From NCBI GenBank assembly GCA_963717455.1, contig OY970336.1:1240001-1304000 (forward strand): DNA of 64,000 nucleotides. The letters run 5' to 3'. The position numbers were made by a program, and so were the translations under genes. The notes beneath the pieces were generated by a model that worked only from the letters and a program-made list of their open reading frames with translations, was not told the origin of the DNA and did not search any database. Origin of the DNA: Bog-473 sp963717455. GTDB lineage: Bacteria; Actinomycetota; Acidimicrobiia; Acidimicrobiales; RAAP-2. Every line of letters starts with the position of its first letter. The stretch's first letter is position 1. Below are positions 42,980-51,687 of the stretch, piece after piece.

Positions 42980-43777
42980 ATGGCGAGTGCGAGCATCAGG
43001 GGAACAGAGCTCTACTTCGAGCGGCGCGGATCGGGACCCGGCCTTCTGTTCTTGAACGGGACCGGCGCGACCGTGGCCAATGCGTTGCCTCTCCTCACCG
43101 TCTTTGCCGGAGCCTTCGAGGTGGTGGCGTTCGACCAACGGGGCATCGGACGTTCGGCGCTCCCGGACGGCCCGTACGCCATGGCCGACCTGGCTGCGGA
43201 TGCCCTGGCCCTGGCCGACCACCTCGGGTGGGAGCACTTCCGGCTCGCCGGCGTCAGCTTCGGAGGCATGGTCGCCCAAGAAGTTGCGGTCACTGCTCCC
43301 GACCGCCTGGACCGCCTGGCGCTCCTCTGTACGTCCTCAGGCGGAGCCGGCGGTGCGTCGTTCCCGCTGCACTCCCTGGCCGAGATGGATCCGGCTGAGC
43401 TTGTGGCGACCTCGGCGCAGATCCTCGATACCCGTTTCACCCCCGACTGGCTGCAGAGCCACGATGACGACCGGGCGCTCGCGTCGTTGATGGCGCAACG
43501 CTTCACGACGGACAAGACGCAGGACGAGCGCAAGGGCGAGGAGCTGCAACTCGGAGCACGCCGCGGGCACGATGTCTACGATCGGCTCCCCCGCATCACG
43601 TGTCCGACCTTGGTGGCATCAGGCCGCTATGACGGCATCGCTCCAGCGGCCAACGGCGAGGCGATCGCACAACAGATACCGAATGCCACGATGCGGGTCT
43701 TCGAGGGGGGCCATCTCTTCTTCATCCAAGACCCCTCGGCGTTCCCCGAAATCCTCGAATTCCTCACGGGTGACTGA
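42980..43777 (+). CDS. Alpha/beta-fold hydrolase
   Basis: 265 aa. Nucleophile elbow GVSFGG near 94-99, preceded by LLFLNGTGATVANALPLL, VVAFDQRGIGRS, and TLVASGRYDGIAP for the Asp strand, and EGGHLFFIQDP for the catalytic His. Similar to 3-oxoadipate-enol-lactonase-like hydrolases. The frame extends back through the 31-bp repeats, but the ATG at 42980 gives the natural start. Weak ribosome-binding site. Confidence 0.87.
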   Translation: MASASIRGTELYFERRGSGPGLLFLNGTGATVANALPLLTVFAGAFEVVAFDQRGIGRSALPDGPYAMADLAADALALADHLGWEHFRLAGVSFGGMVAQEVAVTAPDRLDRLALLCTSSGGAGGASFPLHSLAEMDPAELVATSAQILDTRFTPDWLQSHDDDRALASLMAQRFTTDKTQDERKGEELQLGARRGHDVYDRLPRITCPTLVASGRYDGIAPAANGEAIAQQIPNATMRVFEGGHLFFIQDPSAFPEILEFLTGD

Positions 43778-43904
43778 GGCCTGACCCGCAAAGGGCCGCG
43801 GCACGCCAGTCTCTCGCCAACTTCGTATGCTCAGTCCGTGAGTGATGCCGCTCGAGCCTGGACGGATCTGGTTCGCATCGAGTCCTAGAGGGCAGCGAGC
43901 TGGC

Positions 43905-45062
43905 TCAGCGCGGAGCACGGGGCATGCCCAACCCGATCATGGCGACGATGTCGCGCTGGATCTCGTTCGTCCCACCGCCGAAGGTGAAGATCGTCTGGCT
44001 CCGGGCCTGGTGCTCCAGGCGGCCTCGCAGGACGGCCGCCGGTGAATCCTCCACCAGGTAGCCTGCCTGGCCCACGACCTCGAGCAGCACCCGATAGACC
44101 TCGAGTGCCAGCTCGGTTCCGTACACCTTGGTCGCCGACGCATCGGCGGGATTCAGCCCCTTGTCGGAGGCCCACGCCACCTTCCAGTTCAAGAGCTTCA
44201 GCACCTCGACCTTCGCCTGCACTCTGGCCAGACTGATCTGGACCCACTCGTGGTCGATCGCCACGCGTCCATCCGCGAGCCGGTGGTCCTGTGCCCACCG
44301 ACGCACTTCGCTCAGGCTCCGGAGCAAGCCGGAAGCCGGGCAGATCGCCACTCGTTCGTGATTGAGCTGGTTGGTGATCAGCTTCCAGCCCTGGTTCTCC
44401 GCCCCGACGAGATTCTCCGCCGGGACCCGGACGTCCTCGTAGAACGTCGAGCTGGTGATGTCTCCTGCGATAGTGGCCAATGGGGCCCAGTGGAATCCGG
44501 GGCTGTCCACGGGCACGATGAAGACCGAGAGACCCTTGTGCTTGGGGGCGTCGGGGTCGGTCCGTGCCGCCAGCCAGACGTAGTCGGCGTACTGGATTGC
44601 GCTCGTGTAGATCTTCTGGCCGTTGATCACGTACTCGTCCCCGTCGCGCACCGCCCTCGTCCGGAGTGAGGCCAGGTCGGTGCCCGCTGAGGGTTCGGTG
44701 TAACCGATGGAGAAATGGACCTCGCCCCGCAGAATGCCGGGCAGGAGCCGTTGCTTCTGTTCGTTGGTGCCGAGGGCCATGAGCGTCGGGCCGACACTGT
44801 TCAACGTCAGGAGCGGCAGCGGCACCCCCGCCCAGTGGGACTCCTCGACGAAGATCATCTGATCGATTGGTCCCCGGGCTTGACCTCCGAACTCCGTCGG
44901 CCACCCGAGGCCGAGCCAGCCGTCGTGACCCATCCGGCGGATGTACTGCGTATAGGTCGGCTCTTGGAGGGTCGATCGCTCGACGGCGGCGACCAGCTCT
45001 TCGAAATACGCCCGGAGCTGACGCTGCAGGTTCAGTTGGTCTGACGTGAACTCCAGGAACAC
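43905..45062 (-). CDS. Acyl-CoA dehydrogenase
   Basis: 385 aa FAD enzyme that introduces a double bond next to CoA thioesters. FSIGYTEPSAGTDLASLRTRA is the acyl-CoA signature region, and TIFTFGGGTNEIQRDIVA the C-terminal FAD/adenine region (FGGGTNEIQ). No catalytic glutamate can be fixed with confidence by eye. GTG start with GGAGG upstream. It belongs to the group that handles branched or steroid-type acyl chains, judged from the CWP/DFGG-like N-terminus (GWPTEFGG). Confidence 0.9.
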   Translation of the reverse strand: MFLEFTSDQLNLQRQLRAYFEELVAAVERSTLQEPTYTQYIRRMGHDGWLGLGWPTEFGGQARGPIDQMIFVEESHWAGVPLPLLTLNSVGPTLMALGTNEQKQRLLPGILRGEVHFSIGYTEPSAGTDLASLRTRAVRDGDEYVINGQKIYTSAIQYADYVWLAARTDPDAPKHKGLSVFIVPVDSPGFHWAPLATIAGDITSSTFYEDVRVPAENLVGAENQGWKLITNQLNHERVAICPASGLLRSLSEVRRWAQDHRLADGRVAIDHEWVQISLARVQAKVEVLKLLNWKVAWASDKGLNPADASATKVYGTELALEVYRVLLEVVGQAGYLVEDSPAAVLRGRLEHQARSQTIFTFGGGTNEIQRDIVAMIGLGMPRAPR

Positions 45063-45160
45063 GTGGCCTCCGGTTGAGATCTCCTCCGGAGAGCATTATC
45101 GCGAGAAGCGGCCCCGCCGCTGGCCTGGTCGAGCCCGCGGCCGGGGACCGACGGGGCGGG

Positions 45161-45601
45161 GTGTTAACTGAGGAGGTGGCGCACCCTGACGGATCCGACC
45201 GCCGGTACCCGCTCACCCTCGAAGGCGTCGAGGCGGCTGTCCGCGCCTCGTGGTCCCTCGAGTCGTGCGATCCGACCGACGCCGAGGAGTGGACACCGGA
45301 TAACCCGTCGCGGGGCCAGTGCGCCGTGACGGCCCTGGTCGTGCACGACCTGCTCGGGGGCCAGCTGCTCGAGGCCGAGGTGCGCAACCACGACGGCTCA
45401 CCCCAGGGCTTCCACTACTGGAACCGGCTGTCCGGCGTCGACGTCGACCTGACCCGCAGCCAATTCCGGAACGGGGAGGTCGTCGAGGAGCCCCACCTGA
45501 TCGACCGGCTGCCGTCGGCTCCGTGGCTGGCACACGAGCAGTACCTCGCCTTCCGCGAGCGCGTCCATGCCGCCCTGCACGCGCCGTCGACCGCAGACTG
45601 A
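45161..45601 (+). CDS. YunG-like conserved hypothetical protein
   Basis: 146 aa. YPLTLEGVEAAVRASWSLESCDPTDAEEWTPDNPSRGQCAVTALVVHDLLGG and HYWNRLSGVDVDLTRSQF match the YunG-like family of small papain-like-fold proteins of unknown function; a Cys/His pair (GQC and HYW) could be catalytic. The start is one of two in-frame GTG codons (45161, 45176). It is divergent from the acyl-CoA dehydrogenase. Confidence 0.75.
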   Translation: MLTEEVAHPDGSDRRYPLTLEGVEAAVRASWSLESCDPTDAEEWTPDNPSRGQCAVTALVVHDLLGGQLLEAEVRNHDGSPQGFHYWNRLSGVDVDLTRSQFRNGEVVEEPHLIDRLPSAPWLAHEQYLAFRERVHAALHAPSTAD

Positions 45602-45622
45602 CCTGGCGGAAACCTTGCCCCA

Positions 45623-45634
45623 CCCGTCGACGGG
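45623..45634. terminator. Short palindrome between convergent genes
   Basis: CCCGTCGACGGG, a perfect 12-bp palindrome between two convergent genes. A weak bidirectional terminator or transcript-end hairpin. Confidence 0.35.
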
Positions 45635-45648
45635 CGTCGGCGCCGGGC

Positions 45649-46506
45649 TTACTTCGACTCGACCGGCACACGTTCGAAGTAGAGGTCGGGATGGCGCCCG
45701 TCCTCCAGTAGCCCGCTGATGCCTTCGCGCGCGTAGGCGATGTGCAGGTCGATGCGGTGGACCAGCAGCTCGGCCCGGCTGGAGGAGCCCGGCGCGGCCC
45801 GGCTGGCCTCCGCCACGACGGTGCCGGTCGGCGCCACGATCCGGCTGGCGCCCAACAGGGTGGAAGTGGAATGCGAGCCGGCCTGATTGGCCTGCACCCA
45901 CCATTGGCTGTTCGTCAGGGCCAAGGCCGGGTAGAGGAGGTCCCAGGCGTTGGCTCCCTCCACCTCGTAGGCCGAGGGAGCGAGGATCAGACGGGCACCG
46001 CGCAGGGCCAGGGTGCGGGCCACCTCGGGGAAGTCACCGTCGAAGCAGACGACCAGGCCGACGCGGCCGAGGGCGGGGTCGTCGAACGTCGTCAACCGGT
46101 CGCCCGGGGTGAACACCGTGTTCTCCAGCGTCGGCGGATAGAGGTGCGCCTTGCGGTGCCAGGCTGCTAGCTCACCGCGGGGGTTGAAGACGAGGGCCGT
46201 GTCGTAGAGGCGGCCGTCCTCGCCCAGCTCAGGCACACTGCCCGCGGCCAGCCACATCTCGCGCCGGCGGGCCGCCTCAGCCAGCCGCTCCGAGCGCGGG
46301 CCCTCCAGGGGTTCGGCGTCCGCTCGCGCGTCGCGGCCCAGCGACTCGGGGTCGTAGCCGCAGGACCAGAGCTCGGGGAGCACGAGGAGCTCCACGCCCC
46401 GCGACGCGGCGTCGTCCATCATGCCGAGCGCCACGTTCATGTTCTGGCGCGGCTCGCCCGGCATGGCCAGCCACTGGGCCACACCAACCAGAAGGTCTCG
46501 CTTCAC
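45649..46506 (-). CDS. Carbon-nitrogen hydrolase (nitrilase superfamily)
   Basis: 285 aa. The Glu-Lys-Cys triad is visible: E in LLVLPELWSCGY, K in WHRKAHLYPP, and C in GLVVCFDGDFPEVARTL. Length and motifs fit N-carbamoyl or omega-amidase type amidases. It lies 194 bp downstream of an agmatinase-type gene on the same strand, so a role in polyamine or guanidino-compound breakdown (N-carbamoylputrescine amidase-like) is possible. GTG start with AAGGTG upstream. Confidence 0.85.
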   Translation of the reverse strand: MKRDLLVGVAQWLAMPGEPRQNMNVALGMMDDAASRGVELLVLPELWSCGYDPESLGRDARADAEPLEGPRSERLAEAARRREMWLAAGSVPELGEDGRLYDTALVFNPRGELAAWHRKAHLYPPTLENTVFTPGDRLTTFDDPALGRVGLVVCFDGDFPEVARTLALRGARLILAPSAYEVEGANAWDLLYPALALTNSQWWVQANQAGSHSTSTLLGASRIVAPTGTVVAEASRAAPGSSSRAELLVHRIDLHIAYAREGISGLLEDGRHPDLYFERVPVESK

Positions 46507-46700
46507 CTCGGCACCTTGATTCCCCAGTTCGTCAGCGGTGTGGCGCTCACCCTACGGGGGCAACGTTCGCGCTCGGTTTCCCGTACGTGAATGCACTGTT
46601 ACAAGCCGGAGCCTGCCCAGAATCCCCGGACAGGCTCGCTTCCCCGCTTCCGGCCGGGACGGGACCGGCAAGGGGCCGCGTCGAGGTGGAGGGTTGCGGG

Positions 46701-47657
46701 TCAGGCGTCCCGGCGACGAGCCATCAACGTGACCAGGTCGTAGAGCACATGCGCCGCGGCGATGGCCGTGATCTCGGCGTGGTCGTAGGCGGGGGAGACC
46801 TCCACCACGTCGGCACCCACCACGGCGGCCGGTTCGAGCCCGCGTAGGAGGGAGAGCAGCTCCCTGCTGGTCAGGCCGCCCGCCTCGGGCGTCCCGGTCC
46901 CGGGTGCGTGCGCCGGGTCGAGGACGTCGATGTCGACCGACACGTAGACCGGCGCATCGCCGATCCGCGCCAGCACCTGGCGCACCACGGCGGCGACGCC
47001 GAGGGCGTCGACGTCACCCGTCGTGACCTGTGCGAAGCCCATCCCGGTGTCGTCGGTCAGGTCGCGGTCCGAGTACAGCGGGCCCCGCAGGCCGACGTGC
47101 ACGCTGTGGTCGCGCAGCAGCAGGCCCTCTTCCCAGGCCCGGCGGAATGGCGTCCCGTGCGTGTAGCGCTGCCCGAAGTAGGTGTCCCACGTGTCGAGGT
47201 GCGCGTCGAAGTGGACCAGGGCGAGCGGCCCGTGACGCCGGGCCGTGGCGCGCAGCAGCGGGAGCGCGATGGTGTGGTCGCCACCGATCGCCACCATCCG
47301 GCCGCCGGCCTTGAGGAGCGCGTCGGCCGCAGTCTCAATCTGTGTCACCGCCTCCTCGGTGCTGAACGGCGTGCAGGCGATGTCGCCCGCGTCGACCACC
47401 TGGGCCAGAGCGAAGGGCAGGGCCTCGAACGCCGGGTTGTACGGGCGCAGGAGACGCGAACCCTGGCGCACCGCCGCCGGCCCGAAGCGGGCGCCGGGCC
47501 GGTAGCTGGTTCCACCGTCGAATGGGATGCCGACCACCGCGATGTCCCAGCGGGCCACCTCGGCCACCGTGGGCAGCCGGGCGAAGGTGCCGATGCCGGC
47601 GAAGCGAGGGACTGCCGCGGCGTCGGTCGGCCCGACGGGCTCCTCCCCGCCTGGCAT
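46701..47657 (-). CDS. speB: Ureohydrolase (agmatinase/guanidinobutyrase type)
   Basis: 318 aa. Dinuclear manganese enzyme that releases urea from a guanidino compound. Metal motifs are intact: GGDHTI, HFDAHLD and SVDIDVLDP. The N-terminus (FAGIGTFARLPTV) fits agmatinase/guanidinobutyrase/guanidinopropionase relatives more than arginase; the exact substrate is uncertain. The start ATG overlaps the upstream esterase stop (TGATG). Confidence 0.9.
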   Translation of the reverse strand: MPGGEEPVGPTDAAAVPRFAGIGTFARLPTVAEVARWDIAVVGIPFDGGTSYRPGARFGPAAVRQGSRLLRPYNPAFEALPFALAQVVDAGDIACTPFSTEEAVTQIETAADALLKAGGRMVAIGGDHTIALPLLRATARRHGPLALVHFDAHLDTWDTYFGQRYTHGTPFRRAWEEGLLLRDHSVHVGLRGPLYSDRDLTDDTGMGFAQVTTGDVDALGVAAVVRQVLARIGDAPVYVSVDIDVLDPAHAPGTGTPEAGGLTSRELLSLLRGLEPAAVVGADVVEVSPAYDHAEITAIAAAHVLYDLVTLMARRRDA

Positions 47658-48874
47658 CAGTCGTCGATGGCCTGGTAGACGAGCGCGCGCAGCTGGGCGC
47701 GGAAGGGGTAGGCGATGGAGGGGAAGAGCTGCGTCATGAAGACGGCGAAGAGGTCCTCGGCGGGATCGACCCAGAAGGCGGTGCTGGCGGCCCCGCCCCA
47801 GTAGAAGTCGCCGGCGGAGCCGGCCATGGTCGTGGCCGCCGGGCCCAGGCCGACGGCGAAGCCCAGGCCGAAGCCGACGCCCTCGAAGCCGGCCTCGCCG
47901 AAGCCACCGATCGCCATGTCCTGCAGCGTCGCCCCACCGGGCAGGTGGTTGACCGTCATCAGCTCCAGCGTCTTGCGCCCGAGCACGCGCTGCCCGTCGA
48001 GATGCCCTCCGTTGGCCAGCATCTGGCAGAAGGCCACGTAGTCGTGCGTCGTGGAGACCAGCCCACCGGCGCCCGAGAGGTAGGAGCGGGGGCGCACGAA
48101 CCCGTTGGCGAAGGGGCCCTCCATGAGGCGCGGGGTGGCGGCCGGGCGGTACTCGTAGCAGGCGGCCAGCCGGGGCAGCGACGCCTCGGGGACGAAGAAG
48201 CCGGTGTCGACCATGCCGAGGGGCTCGAAGAGCTCGCGCTGGAGGTACTCGTCGAAGGGCAGAGCCGAGAGGATCTCGACCAGCCGCCCCACGATGTCGG
48301 TCGAGAGGCCGTAGTTCCAGTGCGTGCCCGGGTGGAACTTGAGCGGGTGCTCGGCCAGCAGCGAGGTGACGCTCTCGAGTGTCTGGTCTCCCCCCTGCGC
48401 CGCCCGCGCCGTGGCGAAGGCGTCGTCGATCGGGTTGCCCGGGAAGAGCGCGCCGGGCAGCCCCGTCGTGTGCATCAGCACGTCGCGCATGTTCATCGGG
48501 CGCTCCGGCTTGACCAGTCGAACGGAGCCGTCGTCCCGCACCTCACCCACCTGGTGGGCCCGCCACTCGGGGATGTAGCGGGACACCGGGTCGAGGAGCT
48601 GGAACATTCCCCGCTCGTAGAGCTGCATGAGGGCGACCGAGGCGATGGGCTTGGTCATGGAGTAGATGCGGAAGATGGTGTCGTCCGCCATCGGGAGCGC
48701 GCGTTCCCGGTCCATCAGCCCGAGCGAGTGCTGATAGGCGACGTGCCCGCCGCGCACCACGGTGATCTGGCAGCCGGTGATCTTGCCGGGGTCGACGTAC
48801 TGCGTGCCGAAGTGCTCGGTGATGCGCTCCAGGCGCTCCTCGCTCATGCCCGCCGCGTCGGGTTCGATCTTCAT
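47657..48874 (-). CDS. Serine hydrolase of the beta-lactamase class C / esterase EstB family
   Basis: 405 aa. SMTK (SxxK nucleophile) at about residue 74 and the Tyr region HWNYGLSTDIVG, plus a YWGGAAST motif near the C-terminus where a KTG-like box sits. No signal peptide, so this is a cytoplasmic family VIII type esterase or peptidase, not a secreted beta-lactamase. The ATG at 48874 has GGGAGG upstream. It is co-directional with the SDR above it (48886-49692). Confidence 0.87.
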   Translation of the reverse strand: MKIEPDAAGMSEERLERITEHFGTQYVDPGKITGCQITVVRGGHVAYQHSLGLMDRERALPMADDTIFRIYSMTKPIASVALMQLYERGMFQLLDPVSRYIPEWRAHQVGEVRDDGSVRLVKPERPMNMRDVLMHTTGLPGALFPGNPIDDAFATARAAQGGDQTLESVTSLLAEHPLKFHPGTHWNYGLSTDIVGRLVEILSALPFDEYLQRELFEPLGMVDTGFFVPEASLPRLAACYEYRPAATPRLMEGPFANGFVRPRSYLSGAGGLVSTTHDYVAFCQMLANGGHLDGQRVLGRKTLELMTVNHLPGGATLQDMAIGGFGEAGFEGVGFGLGFAVGLGPAATTMAGSAGDFYWGGAASTAFWVDPAEDLFAVFMTQLFPSIAYPFRAQLRALVYQAIDD

Positions 48875-48885
48875 GCCGACCTCCC

Positions 48886-49692
48886 TCAGGCCTCGTGGGA
48901 TTGCTTCTGCTTCTGCTCGCGCAGGTAGGCCGCCGTGCCTTCGAGGAACTTGCCGACATCCTTCGCCTTGGAGGCGGCGATGCCGTGGAACCACTCGGGG
49001 ACGTAGACCTGCGCGGCGCCCGACTCGAGCCCGGCCAGAATGGCGTCCACGGCCACCGACACCGGCTCGGCCTGCACCGGCAGGTCGGGGACGTCGTTGT
49101 CGGGCAGCGTGAACAGCTCGGTGTCGATCACGCCTGGGTACACCACCATGACCTTGATCCCCATGTCCCATAGGTCGACGGCCATCGCCTCGGAGAAGGC
49201 GGTGAGCGCCGCCTTCGAGGCGTCGTAGGCCGCCTCGCCCGGGGCGCTCAGGGTGGCCGCGACCGACGAGATGTTCACGATGGTGCCCGACCCGCGCGCC
49301 AGCATCTGGGGGAGCAGGTCCAGGGTCAGCCGCATCGGTGAGAGGTAGTTGACGTGCATCACCGCGGTGATGGTGTCGATGTCGAGCGCCGTGGTGTGGC
49401 GGCGCTTGGGGATGCCGGCGTTGTTGACCAGCAGGTCGACCCCGCCGAACGCGTCCATGACGTCGATGGCCAGCTTGTCCACGGCGTCGGGGTCGGCCAG
49501 GTTCACCACCCACATCCGGCTGTCCGGGGAGTGCTCCATGCAGCGCCCCACCACCTCGGTGAGCAGCTCGGCCCGGCGGGCGCAGATGCCGACCACGGCG
49601 CCCCGTGCGGCCAGTGCCTCCGCGAGGCCGGCTCCGATGCCCGACGAGCCCCCGGTGACCAGTGTGCGACATCCCTGCAGGTCCAGGCCCAT
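48886..49692 (-). CDS. Short-chain dehydrogenase/reductase
   Basis: 268 aa. TGGSSGIG nucleotide loop, LVNNAGIPKRR (NNAG), catalytic ISS in NISSVAATL, and YxxxK in AYDASKAAL. C-terminal helices end with a charged KQKQSHEA tail. ATG at 49692 is preferred to 49710. It begins divergent from the kdp operon, so its promoter shares the 49693-49818 gap. Confidence 0.88.
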   Translation of the reverse strand: MGLDLQGCRTLVTGGSSGIGAGLAEALAARGAVVGICARRAELLTEVVGRCMEHSPDSRMWVVNLADPDAVDKLAIDVMDAFGGVDLLVNNAGIPKRRHTTALDIDTITAVMHVNYLSPMRLTLDLLPQMLARGSGTIVNISSVAATLSAPGEAAYDASKAALTAFSEAMAVDLWDMGIKVMVVYPGVIDTELFTLPDNDVPDLPVQAEPVSVAVDAILAGLESGAAQVYVPEWFHGIAASKAKDVGKFLEGTAAYLREQKQKQSHEA

Positions 49693-49755
49693 TGTCCACC
49701 CCACTCTCATTCCATGACCGTGCTCACCTTAGGCACAGCCGGCGCTCGGCGGGTA

Positions 49756-49818
49756 TTGACATTCTGTTGACGCAGGGCGCCGCCGCGTTGACATCGGGTT
49801 GACGAACGCGCCGCCACG
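49756..49818 (+). repeat. Tandem 31-32 bp repeat with four phased TTGAC half-sites, upstream of kdp
   Basis: Two imperfect copies (49756-49787, 49788-49818) each begin TTGACA-N5-TTGACG, so TTGAC occurs at 49756, 49767, 49788 and 49799. The 11-bp spacing inside each copy and 32 bp between copies fit head-to-tail binding of an OmpR/KdpE-type regulator on one face of the helix. The repeat ends right before the first kdp ATG codons. Confidence 0.6.
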
Positions 49819-49827
49819 ATGGTCGCC

Positions 49828-49911
49828 ATGGCTGACTTCCTCGTAGTACTTGGAATCGTGGGTTTTACCGCGGCGTTCCTTGGCCTGATCTGGTGCTTGG
49901 AGCGGGTATGA
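49828..49911 (+). CDS. 27-aa membrane peptide at the start of the kdp operon
   Basis: One hydrophobic helix (LVVLGIVGFTAAFLGLIW) with a basic end (CLERV). An ATG three codons earlier (49819) is also possible. Its TGA overlaps the kdpF start as ATGA. From memory, comparable very short single-helix ORFs precede kdpF in other phyla, but they are rarely annotated. It is probably a Kdp accessory peptide. Confidence 0.6.
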   Translation: MADFLVVLGIVGFTAAFLGLIWCLERV

Positions 49912-49997
49912 CCTGGGTCCAGGGACTCCTCCTCGGAATTTCCATCGTGATGTTCATCTACCTGGGCATCGCCATGTTCAAGCCTGAGTGGTTCTGA
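49908..49997 (+). CDS. kdpF: K+-transporting ATPase small subunit KdpF
   Basis: 29 aa. GLLLGISIVMFIYLGIAMFKPEWF shows one transmembrane helix and the PEWF ending typical of KdpF. It stabilises the KdpABC complex. It overlaps the preceding 27-aa ORF by ATGA and is separated from kdpA by one base. Confidence 0.85.
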   Translation: MTWVQGLLLGISIVMFIYLGIAMFKPEWF

Positions 49998-49998
49998 C

Positions 49999-51687
49999 GT
50001 GGGTTTCTTCTGGACCATCGTCCTCCTGATCGTCACCCTCGGTCTCGCCTGGCGCTACCTGGGGTCGTACATGGCCGCCGTCTTCGACGGCCGCGTCCAC
50101 TACCTCGCCTGGGCGGAGCGGCCCTTTTACCGGCTGCTGGGAACAGGCCCCGACAAGGAGCAGTCGTGGAAGCGCTATGCCGGCTCCACCGTCATCTTCT
50201 CCGGCGTGTTCCTCGCCGTCGGCTACCTGCTCCTGCGGATCCAGGGGTCATTGCCGCTGAACCCGCAGCACTTCGGGGCTGTGCCGCAAGCGCTCAGCTT
50301 CAACACGATCACCTCGTTCATGACCAACACCAACTGGCAGAACTACGGCGGCGAGACGACGATGTCGTACTTCTCCCAGATCGGCGTGCTGACCGTGCAG
50401 CAGTTCGTCAGCGCCGCCGTCGGGATTGCCGTGGCGATCGCCGTGACCCGGGGCTTCTCGCGCCGAAACTCGCCCACTATCGGCAACTTCTGGGTCGACA
50501 TCACCCGCTGCATACTCTACATCCTGCTCCCGATCGCCTTCCTGGCGGGGATCGTGATGGTCGCCTTGGGCGCGGTGCAGACCCTCGCTGGGCCCGTGTC
50601 GATCCACAACGCCATGAACGGAGTCACCCAGACCATCCCGCGGGGCCCGGCCGGCTTCATGGGGCCGATCATGCAGCTGGGCACCAACGGCGGTGGCTTC
50701 TTCAACGTCGACCTGGGCCACCCCTTCGAGAACCCCACGGCGCTCACCAACTTCATCTACATCTGGCTCACGCTGTCCATCCCGTTCGCGCTGACGTACA
50801 CCTTCGGCAAGATGGTGGGGAGCATCCGCCACGGCGTCGCACTGTTGATCGCCATGGTCCTGATCTTCGGCACCTGGGTCGGCTTCACGGCCTACGCCGA
50901 GCACCAGAACAACCCGGCCATCGTGACGGCCGGCGTGCACTCCACGGTGGGCAACACCGAGGGCAAGAACTCCTATTTCGGCGACACGACCAGCGCGCTG
51001 TTCAACGTCTCGATGACGCAGACCTCCGACGGCGCAGTGGACAGCTCCACCGACTCGTACAACCCCATGGGTGGCTTCGGCCCGATGACCGGCATGATGC
51101 TCGGTGAGGTGACTCCGGGCGGGACGGGCAGCGGCCTCTACACCATCCTCATCTACGCCGTCATCGCGGTCTTCATCGGTGGCCTCATGATCGGGCGAAC
51201 ACCCGAGTACCTGGGCAAGAAGATCCAGGCCCGGGAGGTGAAGCTGGCCGGCCTGGCCGCGGTGGTGATGCCGGTCACCGTGCTGGTGGTCACGGCCATC
51301 GCGGTGTCGCTCCATGCCGGGCGGGCCGGCCCGCTGAACGCCGGTCCTCACGGATTCTCCGAGATCCTCTATGGCCTCACTTCGCAGGGCAACAACAACG
51401 GGTCGGCCATGGCTGGATTGACCGGCAACACCGCCTTCTACAACATCGTCGGCGCCATCGACATGATGATCGGCCGCTTCGGGATCATGATCCCGGCCCT
51501 CGCGCTGGGAGGCGTCCTGGCCGCCAAGAACACCGTACCCGCCTCGCTCGGGACGTTCCGCACCGACAACGGCATGTTCGTCGGGCTGACCATCGGCGTC
51601 ATCATCATCATCGGCGGCCTCACCTTCTTCCCTGCCGTCTCGCTCGGCCCCATCGTCGAGCAGCTCAGTCACGGAAAGTTCTTCTAA
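49999..51687 (+). CDS. kdpA: K+-transporting ATPase subunit KdpA
   Basis: 562 aa, full-length. Potassium-binding membrane subunit with about ten helices. The filter-type loops include SFNTITSFMTNTNWQNYGGE, QLGTNGGGFFNVDLGHPFENP and SQGNNNGSAMAG. GTG start. It overlaps kdpB as TAATG. Confidence 0.95.
   Translation: MGFFWTIVLLIVTLGLAWRYLGSYMAAVFDGRVHYLAWAERPFYRLLGTGPDKEQSWKRYAGSTVIFSGVFLAVGYLLLRIQGSLPLNPQHFGAVPQALSFNTITSFMTNTNWQNYGGETTMSYFSQIGVLTVQQFVSAAVGIAVAIAVTRGFSRRNSPTIGNFWVDITRCILYILLPIAFLAGIVMVALGAVQTLAGPVSIHNAMNGVTQTIPRGPAGFMGPIMQLGTNGGGFFNVDLGHPFENPTALTNFIYIWLTLSIPFALTYTFGKMVGSIRHGVALLIAMVLIFGTWVGFTAYAEHQNNPAIVTAGVHSTVGNTEGKNSYFGDTTSALFNVSMTQTSDGAVDSSTDSYNPMGGFGPMTGMMLGEVTPGGTGSGLYTILIYAVIAVFIGGLMIGRTPEYLGKKIQAREVKLAGLAAVVMPVTVLVVTAIAVSLHAGRAGPLNAGPHGFSEILYGLTSQGNNNGSAMAGLTGNTAFYNIVGAIDMMIGRFGIMIPALALGGVLAAKNTVPASLGTFRTDNGMFVGLTIGVIIIIGGLTFFPAVSLGPIVEQLSHGKFF

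Noticed and set aside
47657..48874. Antibiotic-resistance beta-lactamase
   Set aside because: The SxxK motif and fold are present, but there is no signal peptide and the other motifs fit family VIII esterases; resistance is unsupported.
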